DNA from: Glaciibacter superstes DSM 21135
GTDB taxonomy: Bacteria > Actinomycetota > Actinomycetes > Actinomycetales > Microbacteriaceae
DNA: 64,000 nucleotides
Direction: 5' to 3'
NCBI RefSeq assembly: GCF_000421145.1
Contig: NZ_ATWH01000009.1
Location: forward strand, 161,575-225,574
Made by a program: the position numbers and the translations under genes. The notes beneath the pieces were generated by a model. It was given only the letters and a program-made list of their open reading frames with translations. It did no database searches and had not been told where the DNA came from. Numbering within the stretch: position 1 is the first letter of the stretch; the number at the start of each line of letters is the position of its first letter. Positions 18,955 to 27,694 of the stretch are shown here, piece by piece.

Positions 18955-18994
18955 ACGAGTAAGCGCCCGGCCGAAGGTCGGGCGCTTACTCGTT
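18954..18994 (+). terminator. hairpin terminator after tRNA-Ser
   Basis: Perfect 16-bp inverted repeat beginning at the last A of the tRNA CCA (arms 18954-18969 and 18979-18994, 9-nt loop). No T-run follows, but a GC-rich stem immediately after a tRNA is a common actinobacterial terminator form. Confidence 0.75.
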
Positions 18995-19047
18995 AACTGG
19001 AACACGGCGATTCGAGGAGGAGTGAGGGCGGAGCCCGAACGACGGGG

Positions 19048-19060
19048 TCCCCCATTCTCC
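19048..19060 (+). repeat. fragment matching the tRNA-Ser 3' end
   Basis: The 13-mer TCCCCCATTCTCC repeats the tRNA T-arm/acceptor 3' strand at 18938-18950. Four Gs just before it extend the resemblance to a collapsed T-arm. It may be a remnant of an integration att site or a partial tRNA duplication, or chance. Confidence 0.4.
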
Positions 19061-19150
19061 ATCCAGATATTCTCGCACCGCCGCACCGCCGCGGAAGGCC
19101 GGAGTGCGCGCAGGTGCAGCTCGAGCACGCGGCCGCTCACCCGAACGGCC

Positions 19151-20290
19151 TCAGCCTGGCGACTGACCGTCCGCCGGCAGCAGAATGAACTCGGCACGCC
19201 CGAGCACCACCCCATTGACCTGCAATTCGATGGCATGCGCCCCCGGGTAGTACCGACGGGTGGTGATCGCACGGAACGAGTGGCTGCGATCGATGTCGTG
19301 ACGACCACCCGGCTCGAGCGTGGTGGTCGTCAGCTTGAAGGTCTTGCCACTTTGAACGCCGTTCGCCTTGGTGTGGTGCACGATGTAGTCGATGGCGAGC
19401 GCCGCCGGCTCCGAACCGGTGTTCGTCACGGCCGAAACGAAGCGCACCGCGCCGCCGAAGGGAACCTCCGTCGGCGTGAGCGTCGGACCGACGACACGGA
19501 TGCCGGTGACCGGCACAAATCCCATCAGGGCCAGTGCCGCCGGGTGGCCCCTCTTGATCAGGGTGCGGAGGCCGTGTTTGACAACCCACGCGGTGTTCTC
19601 GTCGGGCTCCGCCAGCCACGCTGCGGCCGTTTCCAGCACGATGTCGGCGTTGTCCCGGCTGAGGTCGTTCAGGTGGTTGGCTACGGAGCGGCGCACATAT
19701 TCACTGTCGTCGCGGTACAGCGCGTTCACGATCGGCAGGGTCGCATTCGGTCGAGTGAGAAGCGCCGGCACACGCCTCGACCACGGAAGGTAGGCGCGTG
19801 TTCCCTCCGACGCGAGGCGGCGGACGTGCTCGTCATCAGAGGTCGTCCAGCCGCGAATCTTCGCCAGCGATCGGCCTGGATCATGGCTGAGAAGCGTGCG
19901 AATGGCAAACTCCGAGGTCAGTCGCGACGTGAGTTCGGAGAGGAGGAGGAGCGCATCGTCGAAGGCGGCATCCGTTTCTTGGGAGGTGCCCGTTTCCGCG
20001 ACTGCCTTCTGCGAAATCGCGCTCGTCACCGGCCAGATCAGCCAGCCGCTGAACGAGACCGCGCCGTCGCGGGCTGCGCGCATCGTTCGCGCAAAGGAGG
20101 CATAGTCGCCGGGAAGATCCGCAAGAAGCGCATCGCGCAGCAGGTCACTGCGCTCGCGCAACGACAGTGGAGTGAGCAGATCGGGCGCGGCCCGGAGCGC
20201 ATCAAGCGGCGCACCCGGAGCGGCCGAATTGATGGCGGTGGTCAGCGCCTGGACGGTGCGGAGTCCGATGAGGTCATCGGCAAACGGCAT
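19151..20290 (-). CDS. DNA alkylation repair protein, AlkC/AlkD-like
   Basis: Helical-repeat DNA glycosylase family protein (379 aa). Residues about 1-250 are HEAT-like repeats, with EHVRRLASEGTRAYLPWS, DDSEYVRRSVANHLNDLSRD and WVVKHGLRTLIKRGHPAAL. These are the hallmark segments of AlkC/AlkD proteins, which remove 3-methyladenine-type lesions. Residues about 260-370 look like an Ig-like beta domain (FVSAVTNTG, YIVHHTKANG, YYPGAHAIELQVNG), an architecture known for AlkC. The ATG begins MPFADDLIG. It is a single gene, separated by about 110 bp from the next minus-strand gene. Family is well supported; exact lesion specificity is not. Confidence 0.85.
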   Translation of the reverse strand: MPFADDLIGLRTVQALTTAINSAAPGAPLDALRAAPDLLTPLSLRERSDLLRDALLADLPGDYASFARTMRAARDGAVSFSGWLIWPVTSAISQKAVAETGTSQETDAAFDDALLLLSELTSRLTSEFAIRTLLSHDPGRSLAKIRGWTTSDDEHVRRLASEGTRAYLPWSRRVPALLTRPNATLPIVNALYRDDSEYVRRSVANHLNDLSRDNADIVLETAAAWLAEPDENTAWVVKHGLRTLIKRGHPAALALMGFVPVTGIRVVGPTLTPTEVPFGGAVRFVSAVTNTGSEPAALAIDYIVHHTKANGVQSGKTFKLTTTTLEPGGRHDIDRSHSFRAITTRRYYPGAHAIELQVNGVVLGRAEFILLPADGQSPG

Positions 20291-20398
20291 GGGAGACCTT
20301 CTGTTCTCGGGGCGTTGGTGGCTGAAGAGACGTTGCCATCATCCATCATCGTGCAACCGAACGAGCGCTGGCACAGGCAGGCAGAAGTGCACCTAGAT

Positions 20399-20644
20399 TC
20401 AGCCCAGCGGATGCCGAGGGGCACGGCGTGCCGGGGGCGGCGGCACCTCTTTGGCCGCAACCACATCGTCGAGGGCGAGCGTGACCAGGCCGTGCCTCGT
20501 CTCGACGACACACGCGGTGTCGTCGCGGGATCGCAGGTAGCCCAGCGCATCCGTGTACCCGTCATCGATCGTGGTGCGCACCACCACGCGGGTGCCGACG
20601 GCGGTCTCTGAGATGAAGCGGGCGGCATCCGTTCGAGGGGTCAC
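20399..20644 (-). CDS. small SH3-like protein, orphan GNAT N-terminal domain
   Basis: An 81-residue protein resembling the N-terminal SH3-like domain of mycobacterial Rv0428c-type GNAT acetyltransferases. The match is GTRVVVRTTIDDGYTDALGY, then TACVVETRHGLVTLALDDVV and AAKEVPPPP. In those proteins the same domain is followed by the acetyltransferase; here the frame ends after a Pro/Arg-rich tail (RRAPRHPLG) and no GNAT domain follows. It may work as a stand-alone binding module or be a remnant. It is divergent from the histidine phosphatase gene. Confidence 0.7.
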   Translation of the reverse strand: MTPRTDAARFISETAVGTRVVVRTTIDDGYTDALGYLRSRDDTACVVETRHGLVTLALDDVVAAKEVPPPPARRAPRHPLG

Positions 20645-20737
20645 ACTTCAGGGTACGCCGCTGCCAGCTGCAGCCTGCAGTAGCCTTCCACGTAAGGTCG
20701 ACGTGAAGTGATTCACCGTGAAGATTGCGAGACATCC

Positions 20738-21349
20738 ATGACTTTCGCCACACCAGCGGACAACTCCTCTGGCTCGAACCTGCACGCCCTGCCCCGACTC
20801 TGGCTTCTGCGCCACGGCGAAACCGAGTGGTCGAAGAGCGGGCAGTACACCGGTCTCACCGACTTGCCACTCACCGCAAAGGGTGAGCAGCAGGCCATCG
20901 ACGCCGCACCCAAGCTCGCCGACCTCGACTTCGGCCTGGTTCTGACATCGCCACTTGTGCGTGCCAGGCGCACCGCCGAACTGGCCGGCTACCCAGACGC
21001 GGAGGTGACCGAAGACGCCCACGAATGGGACTACGGCGACTATGAGGGCCGGCGGAGCGCCGACATCCGCACGGAAGACCCTGGGTATCTGATCTGGAGC
21101 CAGGGCGTGCCGAACGGGGAAACAATCGACGACGTCGCCGCCCGCGCAGATCGAATCGTCTCCCGGGTGAAGAACGGCGGCATCGCTAATGTGCTGCTGG
21201 TCGCGCACGGCCATTTTCTGCGCATTCTTGCCGCCCGCTGGCTGGAGCTGCCCCCCACGGAGGGTAAGCACTTCCTACTCGGCACCGCGGCGGTCTGCAG
21301 CCTCGGCTGGGACAAGCGCACTCCGGCGATCGAGCACTGGAGCCTGTAG
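20738..21349 (+). CDS. histidine phosphatase (phosphoglycerate mutase-like)
   Basis: Branch-1 histidine phosphatase superfamily protein (203 aa from this start). The catalytic motif LLRHGETEWS with the phospho-accepting His is near residue 23, SPLVRARRTAEL follows, and the second His is in LLVAHGHFLRILAARWL. GQYTGLTDLPLTAKGE is also typical. It is most like actinobacterial acid/sugar phosphatases and SixA/CobC relatives rather than glycolytic mutase. The ATG at 20738 is used; an in-frame GTG 10 codons upstream (20708) is also possible and neither has a strong RBS. Substrate unknown. Confidence 0.87.
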   Translation: MTFATPADNSSGSNLHALPRLWLLRHGETEWSKSGQYTGLTDLPLTAKGEQQAIDAAPKLADLDFGLVLTSPLVRARRTAELAGYPDAEVTEDAHEWDYGDYEGRRSADIRTEDPGYLIWSQGVPNGETIDDVAARADRIVSRVKNGGIANVLLVAHGHFLRILAARWLELPPTEGKHFLLGTAAVCSLGWDKRTPAIEHWSL

Positions 21350-21748
21350 CGAACCACCTCTCCGGACCGCCTCATCGCGGCCTGGCTCCCCCAGAATGGG
21401 GCAGGGCGCTAGGCATACAGGCGCTGGGAATGCAAGACTCACTAGTGGGGGAACCATGACCACGGGAGCGCTGGAACACATTCGGCGTTGCTGTGCGCCC
21501 TTCAACGGCCCCGCGCTCTTCAACGGCCCCGCGCCCGCCCCCGTGACCTCCAGCCGGCGGGCACACCAGCCGGCACATCGATGGCCGCCGACATCGAGTG
21601 TGCTCGCCGCCTGATGAGTGTCTGTGAAGCGGCGGACGAAGCCGCCACGCACCCCGGCGCGGCGTCAGAAGCACACAGCGTGGGTGTCATTTCCGGCCGG
21701 ACGCGAGCCGGCGGCTCCCCGATAACCGAAGTCTACGAGGGGGGTGAG
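21350..21748. other. 399-bp stretch without a convincing gene
   Basis: Short frames exist (for example an ATG at 21456) but their predicted proteins are Pro/Ala/Arg-rich without any motif. A local duplication CTTCAACGGCCCCGCGC occurs near 21498-21533. The 3' end presumably holds the promoter of the membrane protein at 21749. Confidence 0.5.
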
Positions 21749-22339
21749 ATGGTCTCCGACAACAATGCCAGCGACAGTGGCAGTGGCAGTGGCAGTGGCA
21801 GCGAGACGAAGCTGCGGCCGCACGGCCATCTGTTCCGCCAGTCCACCTTCGCGCTCCTGGCCTTCTTCGTGCCCCTGTTCGCCGTGCTCTACTGGCTCAG
21901 CATTCCGATCGGAAGCTGGCCGGCCGTGCTGGTTGCCCAGATTGTGGTCACCCTGCTGTTCCTGATCGCCCTGGTGGCGTTCTTACGCACGGCCATCTGG
22001 GTCTCCCACTCCCAGATCGTCGAGCGCGGCTATTTCGGGCGCGTGGCCAGAACCCCGGTCAGCGAAATCGACCGCATCGTCGTTCTCGAGCTCTACCGAA
22101 GCGACGCCCTCGACACCACCCCGCAATTGTTCATCCTGCGCAAAGATGGCAGCCTGCTGTTGCGCATGCGCGGCCAGTTCTGGTCACGCGCCGCCATGGA
22201 CACGGTCGCCAGGGAACTCGGCGCTCCTGTCGTCCCGCTTCCCGAGCCGATGACCCTCCGTGACCTGAGCATCGAACGCCCCGAACTGCTGTACTGGTTC
22301 GAACGCCGCATACGCGATCGCCGGCGTCCCCGCCGCTGA
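21749..22339 (+). CDS. membrane protein with PH-like C-terminal domain
   Basis: A 196-residue protein of unknown function. After a Ser/Gly repeat (SGSGSGSGS, coded by four GGCAGT-type hexamers at about 21776-21802) come two closely spaced hydrophobic helices (about residues 34-85). A soluble, beta-rich C-terminal part follows (VSHSQIVERGYFGRVARTP, SEIDRIVVLELY, LFILRKDGSLLLRMRG) like bacterial PH-domain membrane proteins. The ATG at 21749 follows GAGGGGGGTGAG; longer in-frame starts lie in unlikely sequence. It is followed by a degenerate GCCAAC repeat. No neighbour suggests a role. Confidence 0.8.
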   Translation: MVSDNNASDSGSGSGSGSETKLRPHGHLFRQSTFALLAFFVPLFAVLYWLSIPIGSWPAVLVAQIVVTLLFLIALVAFLRTAIWVSHSQIVERGYFGRVARTPVSEIDRIVVLELYRSDALDTTPQLFILRKDGSLLLRMRGQFWSRAAMDTVARELGAPVVPLPEPMTLRDLSIERPELLYWFERRIRDRRRPRR

Positions 22340-22402
22340 CCGCGCCAACGCCAACGCCAACCGCGCCGACGCCAACGCCAACGCCGACGCCAACCGCAAC
22401 GG
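22340..22402. repeat. degenerate GCCAAC hexamer tract
   Basis: About ten tandem units of GCCAAC/GCCGAC between the stop of the membrane protein and the convergent HerA-like gene. Simple-sequence repeat, no coding potential seen. Confidence 0.75.
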
Positions 22403-22432
22403 TGACGGATGCCGGCGGGAAAGATCGCGGCG

Positions 22433-24256
22433 CTAGCGCCGGCGGCGCGTGCCGAAGATCCCGGTGACCACCCCGGTCAGGATCGTCCTGGTCACCGAGG
22501 AACCCAGCACCTGTTCGAGAACGCTCTTCTGCGGCCGTGACTTCGTGCGTGAAGAAGACGAGCCCTGCGTGCGCTTCATCAACCGGTCGTACTCCGCCTG
22601 TGCCTTCTTATCTGCTGCAGCCTGTTGTTTGGCCGAAGCAGCCTCCTGCTTCTCCAGTTCGGCGGCCGCTTCGGCACGCCCCTGCTCAGCCTGCTCGGCC
22701 TCAGCGGCGTTGTTCGCCGCCTCGAGCTTGACCGCGAGCATCTCGCGCGCCGAATCACGGTCGATGGCCGTGCCGTACTTCGCAAGCAACGGTGAGGCGG
22801 CGACGGCCGCATCGATCTCGGCATCCGGAGTCGGCGCCATCGACCCAAGCGGTGCCCGCAGCCGGGTCCAGGCAACCGGGCTCGGGGCGCCTTTCTCGTT
22901 CATGACGGTGACGATCGCCTCACCGGTTCCCAGCACGGTGAGCACTTCTTCGAGGTCGTAACCCGAGTTCGGATACGTCGACACCGTCGCACGCAGCGCC
23001 TTGGCGTCATCCGGTGTGAACGCCCGCAACTGGTGCTGTACGCGCGAGCCGAGCTGCGCGAGCACATCGCCGGGCACATCCTTCGGCGTCTGGGTCACGA
23101 AGAAGATGCCGACACCCTTCGAACGGATGAGGCGCACCGTCTGCGTGATCGACGCGAGAAAGTCTTTGGAGGCATCCTTGAACAGCAGGTGCGCCTCATC
23201 GAAGAAGAACACCAGCTTCGGCTTGTCCAGGTCGCCGACCTCCGGCAGGTCGTTGAACAGGTCGGCGAGGAGCCACATCAGGAAGGTCGAGTAGAGCGCG
23301 GGCTTGTCTTGCACGCCTGGCACCTCAAGCAGGCTGATGATGCCCTTTCCGTCTGGCGTGGTCTTCAGGAACTCGGCGGTGTCGATCTCGGGCTCGCCGA
23401 AGAAGACGTCTGCGCCCTGGTCTGCAAACGTGATGAGCTCGCGCAGGATGACGCCGACCGTGGCGCTGGAAAGGCCCCCGAGCCCGGTGAGTTCGTCTTT
23501 TCCCTCTTCGCTGATCAGGAAGCTGAGCACGGCGCGGAGGTCGGTCAGGTCGAGGAGGGGCAGGCCGGCTTTGTCCGCGTAGTGGAAGACCAGGCCGAGG
23601 CTCGACTCCTGGGTGTCGTTCAGGCCGAGCACCTTGGAGAGCAGAATGGGGCCGAAACCGGCGACGGTCGCGCGAATCGGAACCCCCTTGCCTGTACCAC
23701 CGAGCGAGAAGTACTCGGTGGGGAAGGCTGCGCCCTCCCATTTCTGGCCGATTCCCTCTGTGCGGGCGAGCAGCTTGGGGCTCGACGGTCCGACGGTCGC
23801 GACACCGGAGAGGTCACCCTTGATGTCAGCAGCGAAAACGGCGACGCCGTGGCTGGAAAGCTGCTCTGCGAGCACCTGCAGCGTGCGAGTCTTGCCGGTG
23901 CCGGTCGCACCGGCCACGAGGCCGTGCCGGTTGGTCATGGCGAGCGGGATGCGGATCGGCACGTCTGGCTGCGCCTCGCCATTGACGAGGGCACCCATCT
24001 CGAGCGCGGGGGCGTCGAAGGCGTATCCCGACCTGATGGTGTCGACGTGAGTGGCGTCGAGCGGTGCCTGTGCGGACGCCGCGGCCGGCTTCGTGGCCGA
24101 CGGTTCTTCCGCTGTCTTCTCAGCCGCCGCGGCGGCATCCTGAGCCCGTTTGACGGCCGCCTCGGCCTCCGCCTGCGCCTTCTGTGCTGCGGCGAGCGCC
24201 GCTCGCGCCTCGGCCTGTGCTGCTGCTACCGGATCTGCGGAGTCGCTCGGAGTCAT
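22433..24256 (-). CDS. HerA-like helicase/ATPase (DUF853 type)
   Basis: A 607-residue P-loop ATPase of the HerA/FtsK superfamily, YjgR/DUF853 branch. Residues 1-65 are an Ala/Glu/Lys-rich predicted coiled coil. The Walker A motif GATGTGKT is at residues 116-123, and Walker B with the following signature reads LVFFFDEAHLLF. FFVTQTPKDVPGDVLAQLGSRV is the conserved sensor region. A second Ala/Glu/Gln-rich coiled coil lies near residues 490-560, and the tail is Arg-rich (GIFGTRRRR). The gene ends 92 bp from the convergent membrane protein. The cellular role of this branch is unclear; no NurA nuclease partner is present. Confidence 0.9.
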   Translation of the reverse strand: MTPSDSADPVAAAQAEARAALAAAQKAQAEAEAAVKRAQDAAAAAEKTAEEPSATKPAAASAQAPLDATHVDTIRSGYAFDAPALEMGALVNGEAQPDVPIRIPLAMTNRHGLVAGATGTGKTRTLQVLAEQLSSHGVAVFAADIKGDLSGVATVGPSSPKLLARTEGIGQKWEGAAFPTEYFSLGGTGKGVPIRATVAGFGPILLSKVLGLNDTQESSLGLVFHYADKAGLPLLDLTDLRAVLSFLISEEGKDELTGLGGLSSATVGVILRELITFADQGADVFFGEPEIDTAEFLKTTPDGKGIISLLEVPGVQDKPALYSTFLMWLLADLFNDLPEVGDLDKPKLVFFFDEAHLLFKDASKDFLASITQTVRLIRSKGVGIFFVTQTPKDVPGDVLAQLGSRVQHQLRAFTPDDAKALRATVSTYPNSGYDLEEVLTVLGTGEAIVTVMNEKGAPSPVAWTRLRAPLGSMAPTPDAEIDAAVAASPLLAKYGTAIDRDSAREMLAVKLEAANNAAEAEQAEQGRAEAAAELEKQEAASAKQQAAADKKAQAEYDRLMKRTQGSSSSRTKSRPQKSVLEQVLGSSVTRTILTGVVTGIFGTRRRR

Positions 24257-24265
24257 GGCTGAATC

Positions 24266-25048
24266 CTAGCCGGGAGCGTCGCCAGGGTCGCTGGTAAGCA
24301 CGTAGTTGTTCTCAGAATCCAGCTCGGCGTGCAGCCCGCGCCGGTATGCACTACTGAAGAGGGTGCGGGAGTCGTGACGGATGCGGGCGGCGGCGGCCGG
24401 GTTCTCGGCGCGAAGCTGCTCGAAGTCGACGTCGAGGTGAAACTTCTCCAGCGCGCTCCAGGCGGGCTGGGGCCGGCCGGCGAGCGCCCGGCGCACACGC
24501 GGCGAGTCGAGTCGCCAGCGCACCTCGAAGCGGTCGCTCTGGTCGGTGCCGGAGATGGCGTCGTCGAGCCGGCCGTAGAAGTCGGGAAGGAAACGCACGG
24601 CCTCCGCGCCGAGTTTGATCAGGTTGAAGTGCGCGTTGCGGCGGATGAGGGGGTCGAATGTCCAGCGGATCTCGGTGACGCCCTGCTCGAGGCAGACCGC
24701 GCGCTGGAAGAGCTTCAGGGCGTAGCCCACTCCCCCGCTGCGGCGCCACGGCACGACGGCGGCCATGTGGGAGTGCAGGTGCAGGCCCTCGGTCCAGCCG
24801 AGGAAGCCGAGCGTCGCGCCGACCGGCTTGCCGTCTGCGCTGGCGACGAGCACCGTGTTGCCGGCGTAATCGAGCGCGAGCAGCATGGAGCGGTCGGGGC
24901 TGCGGCCCGCACCCCAGGTGCGTTCGAACAGGGCGATAGCTGAGGGGATATCGCGCGGGTCTGCCTGCCGCACGCTCACGCCTGCAGCCCGGCCCGCGGC
25001 ATCCGCTTGCCGGAATGCCTCACCCTGTGCCTCGGCGTCAACGCTCAC
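24266..25048 (-). CDS. GNAT-family acetyltransferase (COG3375-like)
   Basis: Predicted acyl-CoA-dependent N-acetyltransferase (260 aa). Residues about 28-170 hold the GNAT core (IPSAIALFERTWG, HSHMAAVVPWRRSGGVGYAL as the CoA-binding loop, ITEIRWTFDPL-like strand, then HFNLIKLGAEAVRFLPDFYG). This order is typical of the COG3375 group. The GTG start at 25048 overlaps the stop of the hexapeptide acetyltransferase gene (GTGA, 4 nt), so the two are co-translated. Acceptor substrate unknown. Confidence 0.85.
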   Translation of the reverse strand: MSVDAEAQGEAFRQADAAGRAAGVSVRQADPRDIPSAIALFERTWGAGRSPDRSMLLALDYAGNTVLVASADGKPVGATLGFLGWTEGLHLHSHMAAVVPWRRSGGVGYALKLFQRAVCLEQGVTEIRWTFDPLIRRNAHFNLIKLGAEAVRFLPDFYGRLDDAISGTDQSDRFEVRWRLDSPRVRRALAGRPQPAWSALEKFHLDVDFEQLRAENPAAAARIRHDSRTLFSSAYRRGLHAELDSENNYVLTSDPGDAPG

Positions 25049-25617
25049 AGCGAGCGCACCACTCGCGCAGGAGAGCCCACAACAACGGAATTCTCTGGTA
25101 CATCTTTCGTGACTACAGATGCGGCAGCCACGACGGAATTATCACCGATCGTCACGCCCGGGAGAACGGTCGCGTTCGATCCGATCCACACATTGCGGCC
25201 GATGACGATGGGAGCCGGGTGCATATCCGCTCGCCGAATCGGCGAAAGGTCATGGTTGAGCGTGGCCATCACCGTGTTGTGACCGATGAGGCAGTCGTCC
25301 CCGATGACCACACCGCCCTGATCCTGAAATTTGCATCCGGAGTTGATGAAGATCCGCTCTCCCAGGGTGATGTTCTTCCCGAAGTCGGAGTAGAAAGGCG
25401 GGAACACCGTCACAGACTCGGCAACCGGCTTGCCGGTGAGCTCAGCCAACAGCTCCCGCACCCGCGCCGGTTCCCGGTATCCGCTGTTGAGCTCGCCGGT
25501 GATGCGCAGGGCATCCTGGCTTACCCGGTGCATGACCTCATGCAATGGTGAGTTCCCGGTGATGGTCTTGCCGGCATTGAGCACCAGCAAGAGGTCTTCG
25601 AGTTCCATGATGCTCAT
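25045..25617 (-). CDS. sugar O-acetyltransferase, hexapeptide repeat (LacA/Maa-like)
   Basis: Left-handed beta-helix acetyltransferase of 190 residues, the usual size for galactoside/maltose O-acetyltransferases. The N-terminal helical part is followed by FPPFYSDFGKNITLG, then hexapeptide turns: CKFQDQGGVVIGDDCLIGHN, TLNHDL with the catalytic His, and PIVIGRNVWIGSNATVLPGV. VPENSVVVGSPARVVRSL closes the coil. It starts MSIMELED; an internal ATG at codon 4 is also possible. It sits upstream of and overlaps the GNAT gene. It may detoxify non-metabolised sugars (known family role). Confidence 0.92.
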   Translation of the reverse strand: MSIMELEDLLLVLNAGKTITGNSPLHEVMHRVSQDALRITGELNSGYREPARVRELLAELTGKPVAESVTVFPPFYSDFGKNITLGERIFINSGCKFQDQGGVVIGDDCLIGHNTVMATLNHDLSPIRRADMHPAPIVIGRNVWIGSNATVLPGVTIGDNSVVAAASVVTKDVPENSVVVGSPARVVRSL

Positions 25618-25655
25618 TCAATCAAATGTCAGACGGTGGTGCACCTGGTCGTCTG

Positions 25656-26603
25656 TCAGATCGCGTCGAGAGGCGCCCACTCGACGATGGCGAATGAGTC
25701 ACCTGACTTCTTCACCGTGAAGCCGCCGTGTCCGCCGAAGTGCGCAGGGAACATCAACAGGCCTCTCTCGGCTGCCTCGGAGAAGATCCGGTCGCGGGTG
25801 GTGTGGGCAGTTGCCGTGTCCTCGTCGAAACAACTCGACGTGTGCACGTCGCGCAACTGAGCGGGGCTGTGCAGAGTGTCGCCGACAAAAAGCACCTCGT
25901 GGTCGCCGGAGACGAGACGGAGGATGGAGGCGCCCGGCGTGTGACCAGGAGCTGACTCCAGCGTCAAGGCGTCGTCGATGCGATGGCTGCCGCTCCACGA
26001 CCTGACTTGACCGGAGGCGAGAACCGGGGCGATGCTGTCAGCCCAGACGGTGTGCGCACCCGCACCCATGATCGTCGCGTTGTCATTTGCTGGATCCCAA
26101 AAAGCGAGGTCCTCGGCCGGGAAGAGGTACTGGGCATTCGGGAACGTCGGGACCCAGACCCCGTCGACCAGTCGAGTGTTCCATCCAACGTGGTCTGCAT
26201 GCAGGTGAGTGTTGACGACGACGTCGACATCATCCGGCACGATGCCGGCCGCGGCGAGGTGATCGAGGTAGTCGGTCTGCAGGTGCGACCAGCTCGGCAC
26301 GTCAGGGCGATCCTTGTCGTTTCCGATCGCCGCGTCGACAAGGATTGTCTTCCCGTCGCTCCGGAGGATCCAGGTCTGCATCGCGACGCGTGACGTGCTC
26401 GCCATCGCGGTGTCGCCGTCGGACTCGAGGAAGTGCGGGCGGAGCGCGTCGGCATCCTCGGTCCACACAGACGCGTCTGTTCCTGGGAAGAATTGGTCTG
26501 GCGTCATGCCGATGCTGCCGACGCTCTCGACGACGCGCGTGACGCTCACGCCGCCGAACGTGAGGACTGGTGCGGTTGTGGCCGGGATGGTGGTGGCGTT
26601 CAT
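25656..26603 (-). CDS. MBL-fold metallohydrolase
   Basis: Metallo-beta-lactamase-fold hydrolase (315 aa). The metal-binding motif is THLHADHVGWN near residue 137, with ILVDAAIGNDKDRP before it, HTPGASILRL and LFVGDTLHSP after it, and FPAHFGGHGG as the last His region. The layout is that of the quorum-quenching/lactonase-like group, but substrate cannot be told. It is divergent from the XRE-family regulator at 26770 across a 166-bp gap, so that regulator is a likely controller. Confidence 0.88.
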   Translation of the reverse strand: MNATTIPATTAPVLTFGGVSVTRVVESVGSIGMTPDQFFPGTDASVWTEDADALRPHFLESDGDTAMASTSRVAMQTWILRSDGKTILVDAAIGNDKDRPDVPSWSHLQTDYLDHLAAAGIVPDDVDVVVNTHLHADHVGWNTRLVDGVWVPTFPNAQYLFPAEDLAFWDPANDNATIMGAGAHTVWADSIAPVLASGQVRSWSGSHRIDDALTLESAPGHTPGASILRLVSGDHEVLFVGDTLHSPAQLRDVHTSSCFDEDTATAHTTRDRIFSEAAERGLLMFPAHFGGHGGFTVKKSGDSFAIVEWAPLDAI

Positions 26604-26769
26604 GTTCTCTGGCTCTTTCGGTTGCGAGGAGTGGTGGAACGACTGGTTGTGCGGTCCGTGCCGCTCCCAGAGACCAGCATCGAGCGCCGCGCTGAGGATA
26701 GACAGCCCTGTTCGTGCCTACCCTCACGAGGGGGAGGCATCATGAGGGCCCTGGCGCCAGACTGGTCTC

Positions 26770-27675
26770 ATGACTTCGAACGATCCAGGGCCACTCGGCG
26801 ACTTCCTGCAGGCCAGCCGCGCCCGCATCACGCCAGAGGGCGCAGGCCTCACGCTCTATGGCGATCGGCGTCGCGTGCCAGGGCTTCGTCGGGAGGAGCT
26901 CGCGATGCTCGCCGGCGTCAGCTCTTCCTACTACACGCGACTTGAGCAGGGGCAGTCTCGCAACGCGTCACCCCAGGTGCTCGACGCCATTGCCTCGGCG
27001 CTTCATCTCAACGACGCCGAGCGAACGCACCTCAGGGATCTGGCGGATTCCGCCGGTCGCCGGTCCAGGCCGAAGAAACCGCCGGCAGAGACGGCCGATC
27101 CAGCTCTCCGGGAACTGCTCGCTTCGCTCGGCGACGTTCCCTCCCTCATCCTCAGTCGGCGCAGCGACGTCCTGGCCTGGAATCCACTCGGACACCTGCT
27201 CCTTGCTTCGCACCTCGACCCTGCTTCGGCTCATTCGCCCGCGACGCGCCCCAACATGGCGGCGCTGGTATTCCTCGATTCGGAGACCCGCAGCCTCTAT
27301 GCCGATTGGCGTGCGAAGAGCAGAGCCGTGGTCGGCAACCTGAGGCTCGTTGCGGGCAAACACGTGGATGATCCCCTGCTCGCCTCGCTGATCGGCTCCC
27401 TGACGCTGGCCAGCACGGAGTTCGCGTCGCTCTGGGCTGACCACCGCGTGCAGCCGTGCGCGACGGCCGTCTACGAACTGCAGCATCCGCTCGTTGGCAC
27501 GCTCACCCTGACTCAGCAGACGTTGCGCTCAGTCGATCACCCTGACCAGTGCCTCGTCACGCATACAGCGCCCGCTGGTTCGCCGACGACGCAGGCGCTG
27601 ACGCTCCTGGCGCAGCTCGTCGGTTCGGCTCCTGAAGAAATCGGTCGTCAGAACGCGGTCGTGACGGCCCGCTGA
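26770..27675 (+). CDS. XRE-family regulator with MmyB-like ligand domain
   Basis: Transcriptional regulator (301 aa). The N-terminal HTH (RRVPGLRREELAMLAGVSSSYYTRLEQGQS) is the hallmark of the actinobacterial HTH_31/MmyB-type group. The C-terminal MmyB-like PAS-related domain (LSRRSDVLAWNPLGHLLLA, YADWRAKSRAVVGNLRLVAG, HPLVGTLTLTQQTL) probably binds a small hydrophobic ligand. It is divergent from the MBL-fold hydrolase and ends 20 bp before the convergent FAD oxidoreductase. A second member of the same family lies at 39456-40292. Confidence 0.9.
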   Translation: MTSNDPGPLGDFLQASRARITPEGAGLTLYGDRRRVPGLRREELAMLAGVSSSYYTRLEQGQSRNASPQVLDAIASALHLNDAERTHLRDLADSAGRRSRPKKPPAETADPALRELLASLGDVPSLILSRRSDVLAWNPLGHLLLASHLDPASAHSPATRPNMAALVFLDSETRSLYADWRAKSRAVVGNLRLVAGKHVDDPLLASLIGSLTLASTEFASLWADHRVQPCATAVYELQHPLVGTLTLTQQTLRSVDHPDQCLVTHTAPAGSPTTQALTLLAQLVGSAPEEIGRQNAVVTAR

Positions 27676-27694
27676 AACGAAGTGGTGCGAATTC

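Noticed and set aside
18881..20611. Plus-strand 576-codon frame starting in tRNA-Ser
   Set aside because: Begins inside the tRNA and is antisense to the AlkC/AlkD-like gene.
21456..21614. Possible 52-codon gene with ATG at 21456
   Set aside because: Pro/Ala/Arg-rich product without motifs; the GGGGG before the ATG is not a convincing RBS.
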